Source: Actinoplanes sp. NBRC 103695 (GTDB taxonomy: Bacteria; Actinomycetota; Actinomycetes; Mycobacteriales; Micromonosporaceae). Taken from it: a DNA stretch of 64,000 nucleotides. The stretch's first letter is position 1, and every line of letters starts with the position of its first letter. Shown in pieces: positions 15,517 through 23,048 of this stretch. The notes beneath the pieces are model-generated. The model ran no database searches. It worked only from the letters and a program-made list of their open reading frames with translations, and was not told the origin of the DNA. The translations under genes and the position numbers were made by a program. The stretch covers positions 168,632-232,631 of the forward strand of contig NZ_BSTL01000017.1 of NCBI RefSeq assembly GCF_030269485.1. Direction: 5' to 3'.

Positions 15517-16829
15517 GACGACATCTCCTGGAACTCCGCGGGCAGGTCGTGGCCGACCATCTCGGCCGCCTTCTGGATGACCTCGATCAGCGCGGTGCCC
15601 TCGGCCGGCTTGCGGTGCGCGGTCAGGTCGCCGTCGCGGTAGGCGTTGATCAGCCGCAGTTGCAACGGATCCATGTCCAGCGCGCGGGCGATGCGGTCCA
15701 TCTGGGACTCCAGCGCGAAGTCGGCGATGGTCACCCCGAAGCCGCGCATCGCGCTCGACGGGGTGCGGTTGGTGAAGACGCAATGGCAGTCGGCCCAGAC
15801 GTTCGGGATCGCGTACGGGCCGGGCAGGTGGGCGGCGGCCTTGGTCGTTCCGTACGGGCTGTGCCGCGCGTACGCCCCGGAATCGACGTAGAGGGTCACC
15901 TGGCGGCCGGTGATGCGCCCGCCGGACATCACGGCGTCCTTGATGATGATGCGTTCGGCCGCCCGCGGCGACGACACCTGCATCTCCTCGCGGCGGTTGT
16001 AGACGAACTTCACCGGCCGGCCGGTCAGCATCGCCGCCACGCAGGACACCGGCTCGACGACCACGTCCACCTTGCCGCCGAAACCGCCGCCGACCGTGCC
16101 GCCGACGATGCGGAGCTTGTTGAACGGCGTACCCAGGATCAGGGCGGTGTTGTCGAGGGTGAAGAAGCAGGCCTGGGTGTCCGAGTGGATGCGCAACCGG
16201 CCGTCGGCCTGCGGGACGACGATGCAGCCGGTGGTCTCGGTGGGGGCATGCTCGATCGGCGCCGACTGGTAGCGCCATTCGAAGACGTGATCCGCCTGTG
16301 CGAACGCCTGCTCGACGTCGCCGAACCGGATCCGGCGGCAGTGGTGTCCCTCGTACGTGAAGAAGTTCGTCCGCTGGTGCTCGTTGACGATCGGGGCGCC
16401 TTCCCGCAGCGCTTCCTCGACGTCGAACACCGCCGGCAGGTCCTCGTAGTCGACGACCACTTTCGCAGCGCCTTCATAGGCGGCCGCCTCGGTCTCGGCG
16501 ATCACCGCGCAGATCGGCTCGCCCCGGTAGCGGACGGTGCCCTCGGCCAGGATCGGCTCGTCGTCGGGCTCCACGCCGATCAGCTTGAGCGGGGTGAAGA
16601 GGTTGTTCGGGATGTCGTCGGCGGTCAGGATGCGGACGACGCCCTTGGTCTTCTCCGCCTCGCTGGTGTCGATGCCGGCGAGGCGCGCGTGGTGGCGCTC
16701 GGAGCGGGCCATCTTCAGGTGCAGCAGGCCCGGCGGGTTGAGGTCCTCGAAGAACTCGGTGCGGCCGGTGACATGGCCGAGGGCGTCCGAGCGCTGGACG
16801 GCCGAGCCGATGACCTTGTAGCCGGTCAT
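15504..16829 (-). CDS. Molybdenum hydroxylase, N-terminal half of molybdopterin subunit (NdhL-like)
   Basis: 441 residues. Starts MTGYKVIGSAVQRSDALGHV, with the aldehyde-oxidase/xanthine-dehydrogenase a/b hammerhead region first (TADDIPNN, YRGEPICAVIAET), then the molybdopterin-binding part with VGGGFGGK-like TVGGGFGGK and SSAMRGFG. It stops where fused homologues continue, and the remaining half follows in another frame. ATG 16829 overlaps the FeS-subunit stop as ATGA. The missing catalytic Glu is supplied by the downstream half. With FeS and FAD subunits this forms a four-protein hydroxylase that adds water-derived oxygen to a ring or aldehyde carbon. Confidence 0.87.
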   Translation of the reverse strand: MTGYKVIGSAVQRSDALGHVTGRTEFFEDLNPPGLLHLKMARSERHHARLAGIDTSEAEKTKGVVRILTADDIPNNLFTPLKLIGVEPDDEPILAEGTVRYRGEPICAVIAETEAAAYEGAAKVVVDYEDLPAVFDVEEALREGAPIVNEHQRTNFFTYEGHHCRRIRFGDVEQAFAQADHVFEWRYQSAPIEHAPTETTGCIVVPQADGRLRIHSDTQACFFTLDNTALILGTPFNKLRIVGGTVGGGFGGKVDVVVEPVSCVAAMLTGRPVKFVYNRREEMQVSSPRAAERIIIKDAVMSGGRITGRQVTLYVDSGAYARHSPYGTTKAAAHLPGPYAIPNVWADCHCVFTNRTPSSAMRGFGVTIADFALESQMDRIARALDMDPLQLRLINAYRDGDLTAHRKPAEGTALIEVIQKAAEMVGHDLPAEFQEMSSWQS

Positions 16830-17296
16830 TTCCGCCTCCCTGCCGCGTCGAGGATCGCCGCGACGATCGCGCGGTAGCCGGTGCACCGGCAGACGTTGCC
16901 GGAGATGGCCTCGACCACCTCGTCGTGTGTGGGATCCGGGTTCTCCGCGAGCAGCGCCTCGGCCGTCATGATCATCCCGGCGGTGCAGAAGCCGCACTGC
17001 GTCGCGAAGCCGTCCAGGAACGCCTGCTGCACCTCGTCCAGGCGCTCACCGTCGGCCACGCCCTCCAGGGTGCGTACCTCGGCGGCCTCGATCGTCTCCA
17101 CCGCGACCAGGCAGGACATGACCGGCTTGTCGTCGACCAGGACCGTGCACGTGCCGCAGCTGCCCTGGGCGCAGCCGCGCTTGGCGGCCATCAGGCCCAG
17201 CCGGTCGCGCAGGCTGGTCAGCAGGGACTCGGCGGGCCGGGCCAGGAACTCCTGCTCCCGGCCGTTGACGGTCAGGTTCACCACGCTCGACGGCAT
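16826..17296 (-). CDS. Molybdenum hydroxylase 2x[2Fe-2S] small subunit
   Basis: 156 residues. Plant-type [2Fe-2S] cluster ligands are Cys42, 47, 50 and 62 (CAQGSCGTC plus MSC). The second, alpha-helical cluster uses Cys101, 104, 136 and 138 (CGFC and CRC). All eight are present, so electron transfer from Mo to FAD should be intact. Length is typical for CoxS/NdhS subunits. ATG 17296 overlaps the FAD-subunit stop as TGATG. Gene order FAD, FeS, Mo-L, Mo-M is kept without gaps, indicating one coupled transcript. Confidence 0.93.
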   Translation of the reverse strand: MPSSVVNLTVNGREQEFLARPAESLLTSLRDRLGLMAAKRGCAQGSCGTCTVLVDDKPVMSCLVAVETIEAAEVRTLEGVADGERLDEVQQAFLDGFATQCGFCTAGMIMTAEALLAENPDPTHDEVVEAISGNVCRCTGYRAIVAAILDAAGRRK

Positions 17297-18066
17297 CAGG
17301 CCTCCTCGTTCTGGAACGCGCGGCGTACGTGGACCGGGAGCACGCGGCGGCGGTACCAGGCGCTGGCGTAGGCGTCGTCCCGGGGATCGATGTCGGCGAG
17401 GGCTGCTTCTCCGGCGGCGTCGAGCACGTCGCGGGTCAGCTCCTGTCCCCGCAGGACCCGTTCGGCCGCGGGGGAGCGGACCGGTCCGGGTGCGACGCCG
17501 CCCAGCGCGACGCGGACCGTGTCTCTGTCGACGACCGCGGCGACCGTGACGATGGCGGCCGAGTTGAGCTTGCGGCGCATGGCCTTGTGGTAGAACCACG
17601 TGCCCTCACGGGGGACGGCGAAGCGGACGGCCGTGACAATCTCGCCAGGCCTTCTGTTCCACTCGGCGATCGGTGTCTCCTGGCCTTCCGCGATCTCGAC
17701 GGTCGCGTCCAGGGCGAGCAGGCAGACCGCGAAGTCGCCGTACGGCTGGGGAACGAAGAGGTTCCCGCCGACGGTGGCCAGGTTCCGGATCGTCGGCGAG
17801 GCGAGCGTCCTGATGGCCTCGCTCAGGAAGCCGAGCCCGCTCCGCAACTCGGCGAACGTCGTGGTCGCACCGACCCGGGCGACCCCTTCGTTCACGGTGA
17901 TGCCGGACAGGCCCGCGTGGCGCAGGCTGATCAGCTCGGTGTCGGCGACCGGGCCGGTGTTCACCTCGGCCATGACGACCGTGCCACCGGCCATGACCCG
18001 CCCGCCCCGCGCGGCGGCCTCGGCGGCGGCCTCGGCGGACTCCGGCATGCGCACTGCGGTGATCAT
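17296..18066 (-). CDS. Molybdenum hydroxylase FAD-binding subunit
   Basis: 256 residues of the CoxM/NdhF type. It shows the FAD_binding_5 pattern AGGTVVMAEVNTG (about 26-38), the second flavin loop TIRNLATVGGNL (about 93-104), and the CO-dehydrogenase flavoprotein C-terminal domain (SAAIVTVAAVV, LGGVAPGPVR). It passes electrons from the FeS subunit to an acceptor. It is the first gene of the operon; start ATG 18066 lies 90 bp from the divergent GntR gene. The intergenic palindrome at 18089 is the obvious control site. Confidence 0.9.
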   Translation of the reverse strand: MITAVRMPESAEAAAEAAARGGRVMAGGTVVMAEVNTGPVADTELISLRHAGLSGITVNEGVARVGATTTFAELRSGLGFLSEAIRTLASPTIRNLATVGGNLFVPQPYGDFAVCLLALDATVEIAEGQETPIAEWNRRPGEIVTAVRFAVPREGTWFYHKAMRRKLNSAAIVTVAAVVDRDTVRVALGGVAPGPVRSPAAERVLRGQELTRDVLDAAGEAALADIDPRDDAYASAWYRRRVLPVHVRRAFQNEEA

Positions 18067-18088
18067 CGGCGCCTCCCGCGTGATCGAC

Positions 18089-18103
18089 TATCGATAATTG
18101 ATA
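18089..18103. promoter_or_regulatory. Candidate GntR operator TATCGATAATTGATA
   Basis: A 15-bp imperfect palindrome (12 of 15 positions symmetric) forms an A/T-rich island between the hydroxylase operon and the divergent GntR gene. It lies 22 bp before the operon start and 52 bp before the regulator start, suitable for control of both. The FCD-type GntR protein next door is the expected binder; this is inference. Confidence 0.5.
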
Positions 18104-18155
18104 CTTGTCCGGGGTGGTCGCCGAGTCAACCCCGTCGCGTGACTACCATGGGCGG

Positions 18156-18821
18156 ATGACCTCCCTGTCGCGGCTGACGCTGGCGCAGCAGATCCGCGAC
18201 ATGCTCGTGGTCGACATCGTGTCCGGCGACATCCCGCCCGGCGAGCGGCTCGTCGAGACCAAGCTGGCCGCCCGCTTCGGCACCAGCCAGGCGCCCGTGC
18301 GCGAGGCGCTGCGCGAGCTCGAGGCCATGCGGATGGTCGAGACCAGGCCCCGGCGCGGCACCTTCGTCCGGCACTTCGTCCAGCAGACGTTGCGCGAGAG
18401 CTACGTGGTGCGCGCCGCCCTGGAGGAGACGGCCACCCGCCTGGCCATGCTGGCCGGCACCGTGCCGGTCGCCGCCCTGCGGGCCACGGTCACGGAGATG
18501 CGGGCGGCGGCCCGCACCGGCGACGACGAGGCGGCGGCCAAGGCGAGCGTCGCCTTCCACCGGCACATCATCGAGGCCGCGCACAACGAGTTGCTGCGCC
18601 TGTCCTGGGAGGCCTTGCAGATCGAGGCTCGCACGGCGGTCACGATGGTCGCCGCCGAGGTCAAGCTGAAGGACGTCGTCCACGACCACGCCGCCCTGCT
18701 GGCCGCCATCGAGGCCGGCGACCTGGAGACGGCCTGCCGGCACGCCCGCGACCACCAGTGGCACTACGCCGACCTGCCCCACGACGCCCACGGGCGGCTC
18801 CGCGACGCCGCGGTCTCCTGA
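18156..18821 (+). CDS. GntR-family regulator, FCD (FadR) subfamily
   Basis: 221 residues. An N-terminal winged helix (LAQQIRDMLVVDIVSGDIPPG, then SQAPVREALRELEAMRMVETRPRRGTFV) is followed by an all-helical FCD ligand domain carrying the metal-ligand pattern FHRHIIEAAHN, H-rich VHDHAALLAAIEAGD and ARDHQWHY. These regulators usually repress a divergent catabolic operon and release it on binding a carboxylic acid. Divergent from the molybdenum-hydroxylase operon, so an acid substrate or product of that pathway is the likely effector. ATG 18156 was preferred to the upstream in-frame GTG-rich leader. Confidence 0.88.
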   Translation: MTSLSRLTLAQQIRDMLVVDIVSGDIPPGERLVETKLAARFGTSQAPVREALRELEAMRMVETRPRRGTFVRHFVQQTLRESYVVRAALEETATRLAMLAGTVPVAALRATVTEMRAAARTGDDEAAAKASVAFHRHIIEAAHNELLRLSWEALQIEARTAVTMVAAEVKLKDVVHDHAALLAAIEAGDLETACRHARDHQWHYADLPHDAHGRLRDAAVS

Positions 18822-18903
18822 GGCCGCGCGATTCAGACCTCGCAAGGGCCTCCGTCGCTTCTGAGGCCGCGAGATTCAGACCTCGCAGGGGCCTCCGTCG
18901 CTC
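18818..18903. repeat. Two tandem 43-bp repeats starting at the GntR stop codon
   Basis: Units 18818-18860 and 18861-18903 differ at only three positions. The first contains the gene's TGA stop. Each holds CTGAGGCCGCG and GATTCAGACCTCGC, which are partly inverse to each other and can form a short stem. A third copy breaks off after CCTGAGA. No gene lies in the remaining bases to 19079. Confidence 0.8.
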
Positions 18904-18996
18904 CTGAGACCCGGAAACTGCCGACTCGCACCATGTTGCCGCCGTCACACCCTCGGCGCGGCGGAAATGAGCGCCGGGGTGCGCGAGTTGTCGGCC

Positions 18997-19049
18997 AGTG
19001 GTAGGCAAAACCGGCATCCGCCGTATGAATGCCCGATTTGCCTACCACT
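18997..19049. promoter_or_regulatory. Large inverted repeat upstream of the F420-type oxidoreductase
   Basis: AGTGGTAGGCAAA (18997-19009) pairs perfectly with TTTGCCTACCACT (19037-19049), and inside it GGCAT pairs with ATGCC. The result is an 18-bp interrupted stem around an 11-base loop. It ends 30 bp before the start at 19080, so it could be an operator or a leader hairpin. The outer GTGGTAG/CTACCAC ends are those of the dispersed repeat family, although here the flanking genes are in tandem. Confidence 0.65.
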
Positions 19050-19079
19050 ATCTGATCCGACGGCGAGGACTGGTGGGGC

Positions 19080-19748
19080 ATGACGACGGTGGGATTCATC
19101 GGGAGCGGATCGATCGGCGGGACCGTCGCGCGGCTGGCGGTGGCCGCCGGGCATGACGTGGTACTGAGCAACTCGCGCGGCCCGGAGACCTTGCGCGGAC
19201 TGGTGACCGAGCTCGGCGACCCGGCCCGGGCGGCCACCCCGGCCGAGGTGGCCGCGGACGCCGACCTGATCGTGGTGAGCGTGCCGTTCCACGCCCACAC
19301 GAAGCTGCCGGCCGAGCAGCTCGCCGGCAAGGTCGTCCTCGACACCGACAACTACTACGTGGCCCGCGACGGCAACGTCACCGAGCTCGACGAGGGCAAG
19401 CTGACCAGCTCGGAGCTCGAACAGCAGCACCTCGGCTCGGCGCGGCTGGTCAAGGTCTTCAACAACATCTACTTCCAGCACCTGCGCAACCTGGCCCGCC
19501 CGGCCGGCGCGGCGGACCGGACGACGCTGACCATCGCCGGGGACGACGCCGAGGCCAAGCGGGTGGCCACCGAGTTCCTCGACTCGATCGGCTACGACGC
19601 GTACGACATCGGCTCGCTCGCCGACTCGTGGCGGGTCGAGCCGGGCCAGCCCGCGTACGGCCCGCCCTACGGCACCCCTGACGACCAGGCCGGCACACCC
19701 GCCTCGGCCGACAAGGTCCGTGCGGCGGTCGAAGCGGCCGGCCGCTAA
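19080..19748 (+). CDS. NADPH-dependent F420 reductase-like oxidoreductase
   Basis: 222 residues. Rossmann start TTVGFIGSGSIGGTVARLA and the NADP-contact VVLSNSRGPE match the F420-dependent NADP oxidoreductase (NADP_oxidoreductase/Fno-like) family. KVFNNIYFQHL and TIAGDDAEAKRVA are the conserved central and C-terminal segments. Actinobacterial members may use other partners than F420, so the hydride acceptor is uncertain. Start ATG 19080 lacks a strong ribosome-binding site. Its stop overlaps the convergent SDR stop. Confidence 0.8.
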   Translation: MTTVGFIGSGSIGGTVARLAVAAGHDVVLSNSRGPETLRGLVTELGDPARAATPAEVAADADLIVVSVPFHAHTKLPAEQLAGKVVLDTDNYYVARDGNVTELDEGKLTSSELEQQHLGSARLVKVFNNIYFQHLRNLARPAGAADRTTLTIAGDDAEAKRVATEFLDSIGYDAYDIGSLADSWRVEPGQPAYGPPYGTPDDQAGTPASADKVRAAVEAAGR

Positions 19749-20488
19749 CCCAGGCGGGTGGCGGTCATGCCGCCGTCGACATCCAGGGTGGCGCCGTGCA
19801 CCATCGCGGCGCCGTCGGAGACCAGGAAGAGCACACCGGCCGCGACCTGTGACGGCTGGACGGGCACGCCCGCCGGGGTTCCGGACGCCATCTGAGCGAC
19901 GGCCTCGGCGGCGTGCTCGTTGCCGGGAGTCGCGGTCGCGCCCGGCGCCACCGTGTTCACCCGGACGCCACTCGGACCGAACTCGGCCGCCCACGTGCGG
20001 GTCATCTGCTCGATCGCGGCCTTCGTCGCGGTGTACATCGCCGCGAACGGCACCCCGACCCGGGCCATCCACGAGCCAACGTTCACGATGGCCCCGGTGC
20101 CGCGTGCGGCCATCGCCGGAGCCAGTTCCGCGACCAGCACATGCGGCGCACGGACGTTCACGGCCAGCATGGCGTCGAGGTCGCCGTCGGGAAGGCCGGC
20201 CGTCGCGGTCGCCGGGTAGAGGCCCGCGTTGTTGACGAGAATGTCGACGTGCCCCGCTCTGGTGGTGAAGGCCCGCAGTTCCGCGTACGAGCCGGCCAGA
20301 TCCACCGCGACGAAGTCCGCCGTACCCCCGGCCTCGCGGATCGCGCCGATCACCTTCTCGCCGCGGGTGGCGTCACGGCCGGCGACGACGACGCGCGCCC
20401 CGGCCCCGGCCAGGGTCTGTGCGATGGCGGCGCCGATTCCGCTGGTGGCGCCGGTGACGAGGGCGGTACGCCCGTGAAGTGAGGTCAT
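19745..20488 (-). CDS. Short-chain dehydrogenase/reductase
   Basis: 247 residues, classical SDR: cofactor loop TGATSGIGAA (13-22), NNAG (about 90), catalytic Ser in NVGSWM, YTATK with the Tyr/Lys pair, and a C-terminal DVDGGMTATRLG end. An Arg directly after the second strand (AGRDATRG) suggests NADP(H). Substrate unknown. Divergent from the XRE regulator at 20589 with a 100-bp gap, which is the usual layout for a regulator and its target. Confidence 0.9.
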   Translation of the reverse strand: MTSLHGRTALVTGATSGIGAAIAQTLAGAGARVVVAGRDATRGEKVIGAIREAGGTADFVAVDLAGSYAELRAFTTRAGHVDILVNNAGLYPATATAGLPDGDLDAMLAVNVRAPHVLVAELAPAMAARGTGAIVNVGSWMARVGVPFAAMYTATKAAIEQMTRTWAAEFGPSGVRVNTVAPGATATPGNEHAAEAVAQMASGTPAGVPVQPSQVAAGVLFLVSDGAAMVHGATLDVDGGMTATRLG

Positions 20489-20588
20489 GACCCCAGGCTG
20501 CGGCGGTCCCGGCGAGCGGGCCAATGCATGTGCTGCCTGGGCATGGCAGGACCACCCTGGCCGGGCCCGGCCCGCGTACGGTCGGTCC

Positions 20589-21428
20589 GTGGGGTCTGAT
20601 CGAGCGGAGCTGGCAGCCTTCCTGCGGTCGCGGCGTGACCGGCTGACCCCGCACCAGGCCGGCATCGAGCCGTTCCCGGGCGCCCGCCGCGTGCCCGGCC
20701 TCCGCCGCGAGGAACTGGCCGTGCTCGCCGGCCTCAGCCCGGACTACTACAGCCGCCTCGAGCAGGGCCGGCAGGCGAACATCTCCCGCGAGGTCCTCGA
20801 CGCCCTGGCCCGCGCGCTGCGCCTGGACGACGTGGAACGCGCCCACCTGCACGATCTCGCGGCGCCGGCCACCACCCGGCACGTCGCGGCGGCGGACGTG
20901 CCGCAGCGGGCCGATCCCGGCCTGCTGCGGGTCATGGGCGCCCTGGACCACGTACCCGTGGTGCTGCTCGGCCGGCGCGCGACGGTCCTGGCCAGCAACG
21001 CGCTGCTCCGCGCCGTGCTCGGGCACCCGATGGAACCGGGCACGTCCTTCGCCCGCTTCCTGCTGCTCGACCCGGAGGCACGGCGCCGCATCCTGAACTG
21101 GGCGGACTTCGCCCAGGCCATGGTCGCCGGGATGCGCCGGGAGGCCGGGCGGTACCCGCACGACCGCCGCCTGCACCGGGCCATCGCCGAGCTGCGCCGG
21201 GCCGACCCGGACGTGGCCCGCTGGTGGGACGATCACGCCGTCCGGGACTACGCGTCGGCGATCAAGCGCATCCGCCACCCGATCGCCGGTGACCTGGTCT
21301 TCAACATCGAACTGGTGGCCGCCCCGCAGCAGCCCGACCAGCACCTGATCATCTACACCGCCGAGCCGGGCTCCACGACCGCCGGAAACCTGCCTCTGCT
21401 GGCGTCCTGGGTCAGCGATCGTGGTTGA
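20589..21428 (+). CDS. XRE-family regulator with MmyB-like ligand domain
   Basis: 279 residues. Helix-turn-helix of the XRE type at about 8-75 (FLRSRRDRLTPHQAG, PGLRREELAVLAGLSPDYYSR, LEQGRQANIS). A MmyB-like PAS-related domain follows (VVLLGRRATVLASNALLRAVLG, FARFLLLDPEARRRI, RHPIAGDLVFNIELV). Such proteins often sit beside an SDR gene and control it, as here. GTG 20589 is used because the HTH begins a few residues later. The 3' end overlaps the convergent hydrolase by 17 bp. Confidence 0.88.
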   Translation: MGSDRAELAAFLRSRRDRLTPHQAGIEPFPGARRVPGLRREELAVLAGLSPDYYSRLEQGRQANISREVLDALARALRLDDVERAHLHDLAAPATTRHVAAADVPQRADPGLLRVMGALDHVPVVLLGRRATVLASNALLRAVLGHPMEPGTSFARFLLLDPEARRRILNWADFAQAMVAGMRREAGRYPHDRRLHRAIAELRRADPDVARWWDDHAVRDYASAIKRIRHPIAGDLVFNIELVAAPQQPDQHLIIYTAEPGSTTAGNLPLLASWVSDRG

Positions 21429-22185
21429 CCAGGATCCGGGTCAGGGCGTCCGGGCGGTCCAGCGGCACGATGTGCCCGCAGCGTTCGAGGATCTCGCCGG
21501 TCAGGTCATCCGCGTGCGGCTCGAGCTGCCGGTGCAACCGCGACCCGACGACGCTGCCACCGAGTGCCACCACGGGCATCCTGAGCCGGTCGGCGGCGAC
21601 TGCCGCGCGGATCAGCGAGGCGTTCTCCTCCATCGCCCGGTAGAAGCCGAACCCGGCCGCGAGCCGCCCCCGGTAGCCCGCCACGAACGCCGCCCGCAAC
21701 GCCGGATCCTCGACGGCGCGCAGGAACCATCCCAGATAGACGTCCTCCCGTCCCTCGACGACGGCCTCGGCCAGGCCCGGCACGGCATGGAACCCGAACC
21801 ACCACGGTGGCACGTCGAACCCGCCCGGCAGCCCCGGCAGCGTCCCCTCCATCAGCACCAGCCGCCGCACCCGCCAGGGATGCCCCATCGCCAGCAGGAA
21901 CGCGACCGGCACCCCGGCGTCGACGGCCGCGACCTCGACGGCACCGACGCCCAGCGCGTCCAGCACCCCCAGGACGTCGGCCGCCTGGGTCGCCGCGTCG
22001 AAGCCGTCACTCGCCGGCGCGCTCTCACCGACCCCGCGCAGATCCGGCGCGATCACCCGCCGCCCCGGCAGCAGCACCTGCTCCCACACGCGCCGGGTGT
22101 GCGGCCAGCCGTGCAGCAGCACGACGGGCGGCCCCGACCCGGTCACGGTCACCGCCAGCTCGGTCCCGTTGCTCGCGATCCGCAC
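21412..22185 (-). CDS. Alpha/beta hydrolase, epoxide-hydrolase-like
   Basis: 257 residues. Oxyanion HGWPHTRRVW at 25-34, Asp nucleophile at residue 89 in the elbow AAVDAGVPVA, and catalytic His in CGHIVPLDRP near the C-terminus. An Asp rather than Ser in the elbow indicates the epoxide-hydrolase or haloalkane-dehalogenase mechanism. GTG 22185 has GAGGAGGG six to eight bases upstream, so it is preferred over a start 22 codons earlier. Divergent from an HxlR regulator, the likely controller. Confidence 0.82.
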   Translation of the reverse strand: MRIASNGTELAVTVTGSGPPVVLLHGWPHTRRVWEQVLLPGRRVIAPDLRGVGESAPASDGFDAATQAADVLGVLDALGVGAVEVAAVDAGVPVAFLLAMGHPWRVRRLVLMEGTLPGLPGGFDVPPWWFGFHAVPGLAEAVVEGREDVYLGWFLRAVEDPALRAAFVAGYRGRLAAGFGFYRAMEENASLIRAAVAADRLRMPVVALGGSVVGSRLHRQLEPHADDLTGEILERCGHIVPLDRPDALTRILVNHDR

Positions 22186-22239
22186 GCCGGCCCTCCTCGG
22201 TAGGCTCGTTCCCCTGCACAGAACCCTGGAGCGCGCGCG

Positions 22240-22641
22240 ATGGACGATCAAGAGAGCACTTCACGGGTACGCGGTGACCGCGAGGTAACCGCCGGCGACC
22301 TGTTCAGCCCGGAGTGCCCGACCCGGCAGCTGCTCGATCGCATCGGCGACAGGTGGACCTCGATGCTGGTGAAGGTGCTGGCCGAGGCGCATCCCGCCGA
22401 GCGTGGTTTCGCCGAGCTGCGGCGCGCGATGCCCGGCGTCTCGCACAAGATGCTGTCCCAGACGCTGCGCCGGATGATCGCCGACGGCCTGGTCACCCGC
22501 CGCGTCGAGCCGTCGGTGCCGCCGCGCACCTGGTACACGCTCACCTCGCTCGGCCTGACCCTGGACGCTCCGCTGGCGGCGGTGCGGGCCTGGGCGGAGG
22601 CCAACATGCCCGCCGTGCGGGAGGCCCGGAAGATCAGGTGA
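22240..22641 (+). CDS. HxlR-family transcriptional regulator
   Basis: 133 residues. The winged-helix pattern CPTRQLLDRIGDRWTSMLVKVL, then FAELRRAMPGVSHKMLSQTLRRM and DGLVTRRVEPSVPPRTWYTLT, is typical of HxlR/MarR-like regulators. The Cys of the family is present (SPECPTR). It is divergent from the epoxide-hydrolase-like gene with a 54-bp gap, so autoregulation and control of that gene are plausible. Its 3' end overlaps the convergent isomerase gene by 8 bp. Confidence 0.9.
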   Translation: MDDQESTSRVRGDREVTAGDLFSPECPTRQLLDRIGDRWTSMLVKVLAEAHPAERGFAELRRAMPGVSHKMLSQTLRRMIADGLVTRRVEPSVPPRTWYTLTSLGLTLDAPLAAVRAWAEANMPAVREARKIR

Positions 22642-23044
22642 GCTTCGCGATGGTGGCGGCTTCGCCGGGGTCGGGCTCCGGAGTTTCCAGGTACGCCCGG
22701 AGCACCTCGACCGCCACGTCCGGCGCGAGCCGCTTGAGGCTCATGGCCAGCACGTTCGCGTCGTTCCAGAGCCGGGCGCCGCGGGCGACCCACGGATCCC
22801 AGGCGAGCGCCGCCCGGACACCGGGGACCTTGTTGGCGGCGATCGCCGTGCCGGTGCCGGTCCAGCACATCACCACGCCGTGGTCGGCGCGGCCGTCGAC
22901 GACCGCCTGACCGACGAAGCGGCCGAGGTCCACCCAGTCCGGCGAACCGTCCGGCCGTAGGATCTCGTGCCCGTCGTCGTCGATGGCCTCGACCACGGCC
23001 CGGGTCGTGTCGTTCTCGTCGTCGCTGGCGAACGCGATCCGCAT
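22634..23044 (-). CDS. RpiB/LacAB-family sugar-phosphate isomerase
   Basis: 136 residues. MRIAFASDDENDTTRAVVE replaces the usual ADHxG start, and DHGVVMCWTGTGTAIAANKVPGVRAAL carries the active-site Cys and phosphate-binding Gly-rich loop. ARLWNDANVLAMS matches the conserved C-terminal segment. Ribose-5-phosphate or a related aldose-ketose isomerisation is expected, but the altered N-terminal motif means the substrate may differ. It lies 3 bp from, and possibly upstream of, the GT2 gene's convergent neighbourhood but belongs to no clear operon. Confidence 0.78.
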   Translation of the reverse strand: MRIAFASDDENDTTRAVVEAIDDDGHEILRPDGSPDWVDLGRFVGQAVVDGRADHGVVMCWTGTGTAIAANKVPGVRAALAWDPWVARGARLWNDANVLAMSLKRLAPDVAVEVLRAYLETPEPDPGEAATIAKLT

Positions 23045-23048
23045 GCCG

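Noticed and set aside
14509..16829. Frameshifted, inactive molybdopterin subunit
   Set aside because: The second half has its own start and strong ribosome-binding site and all motifs are intact, so a natural split is more likely.
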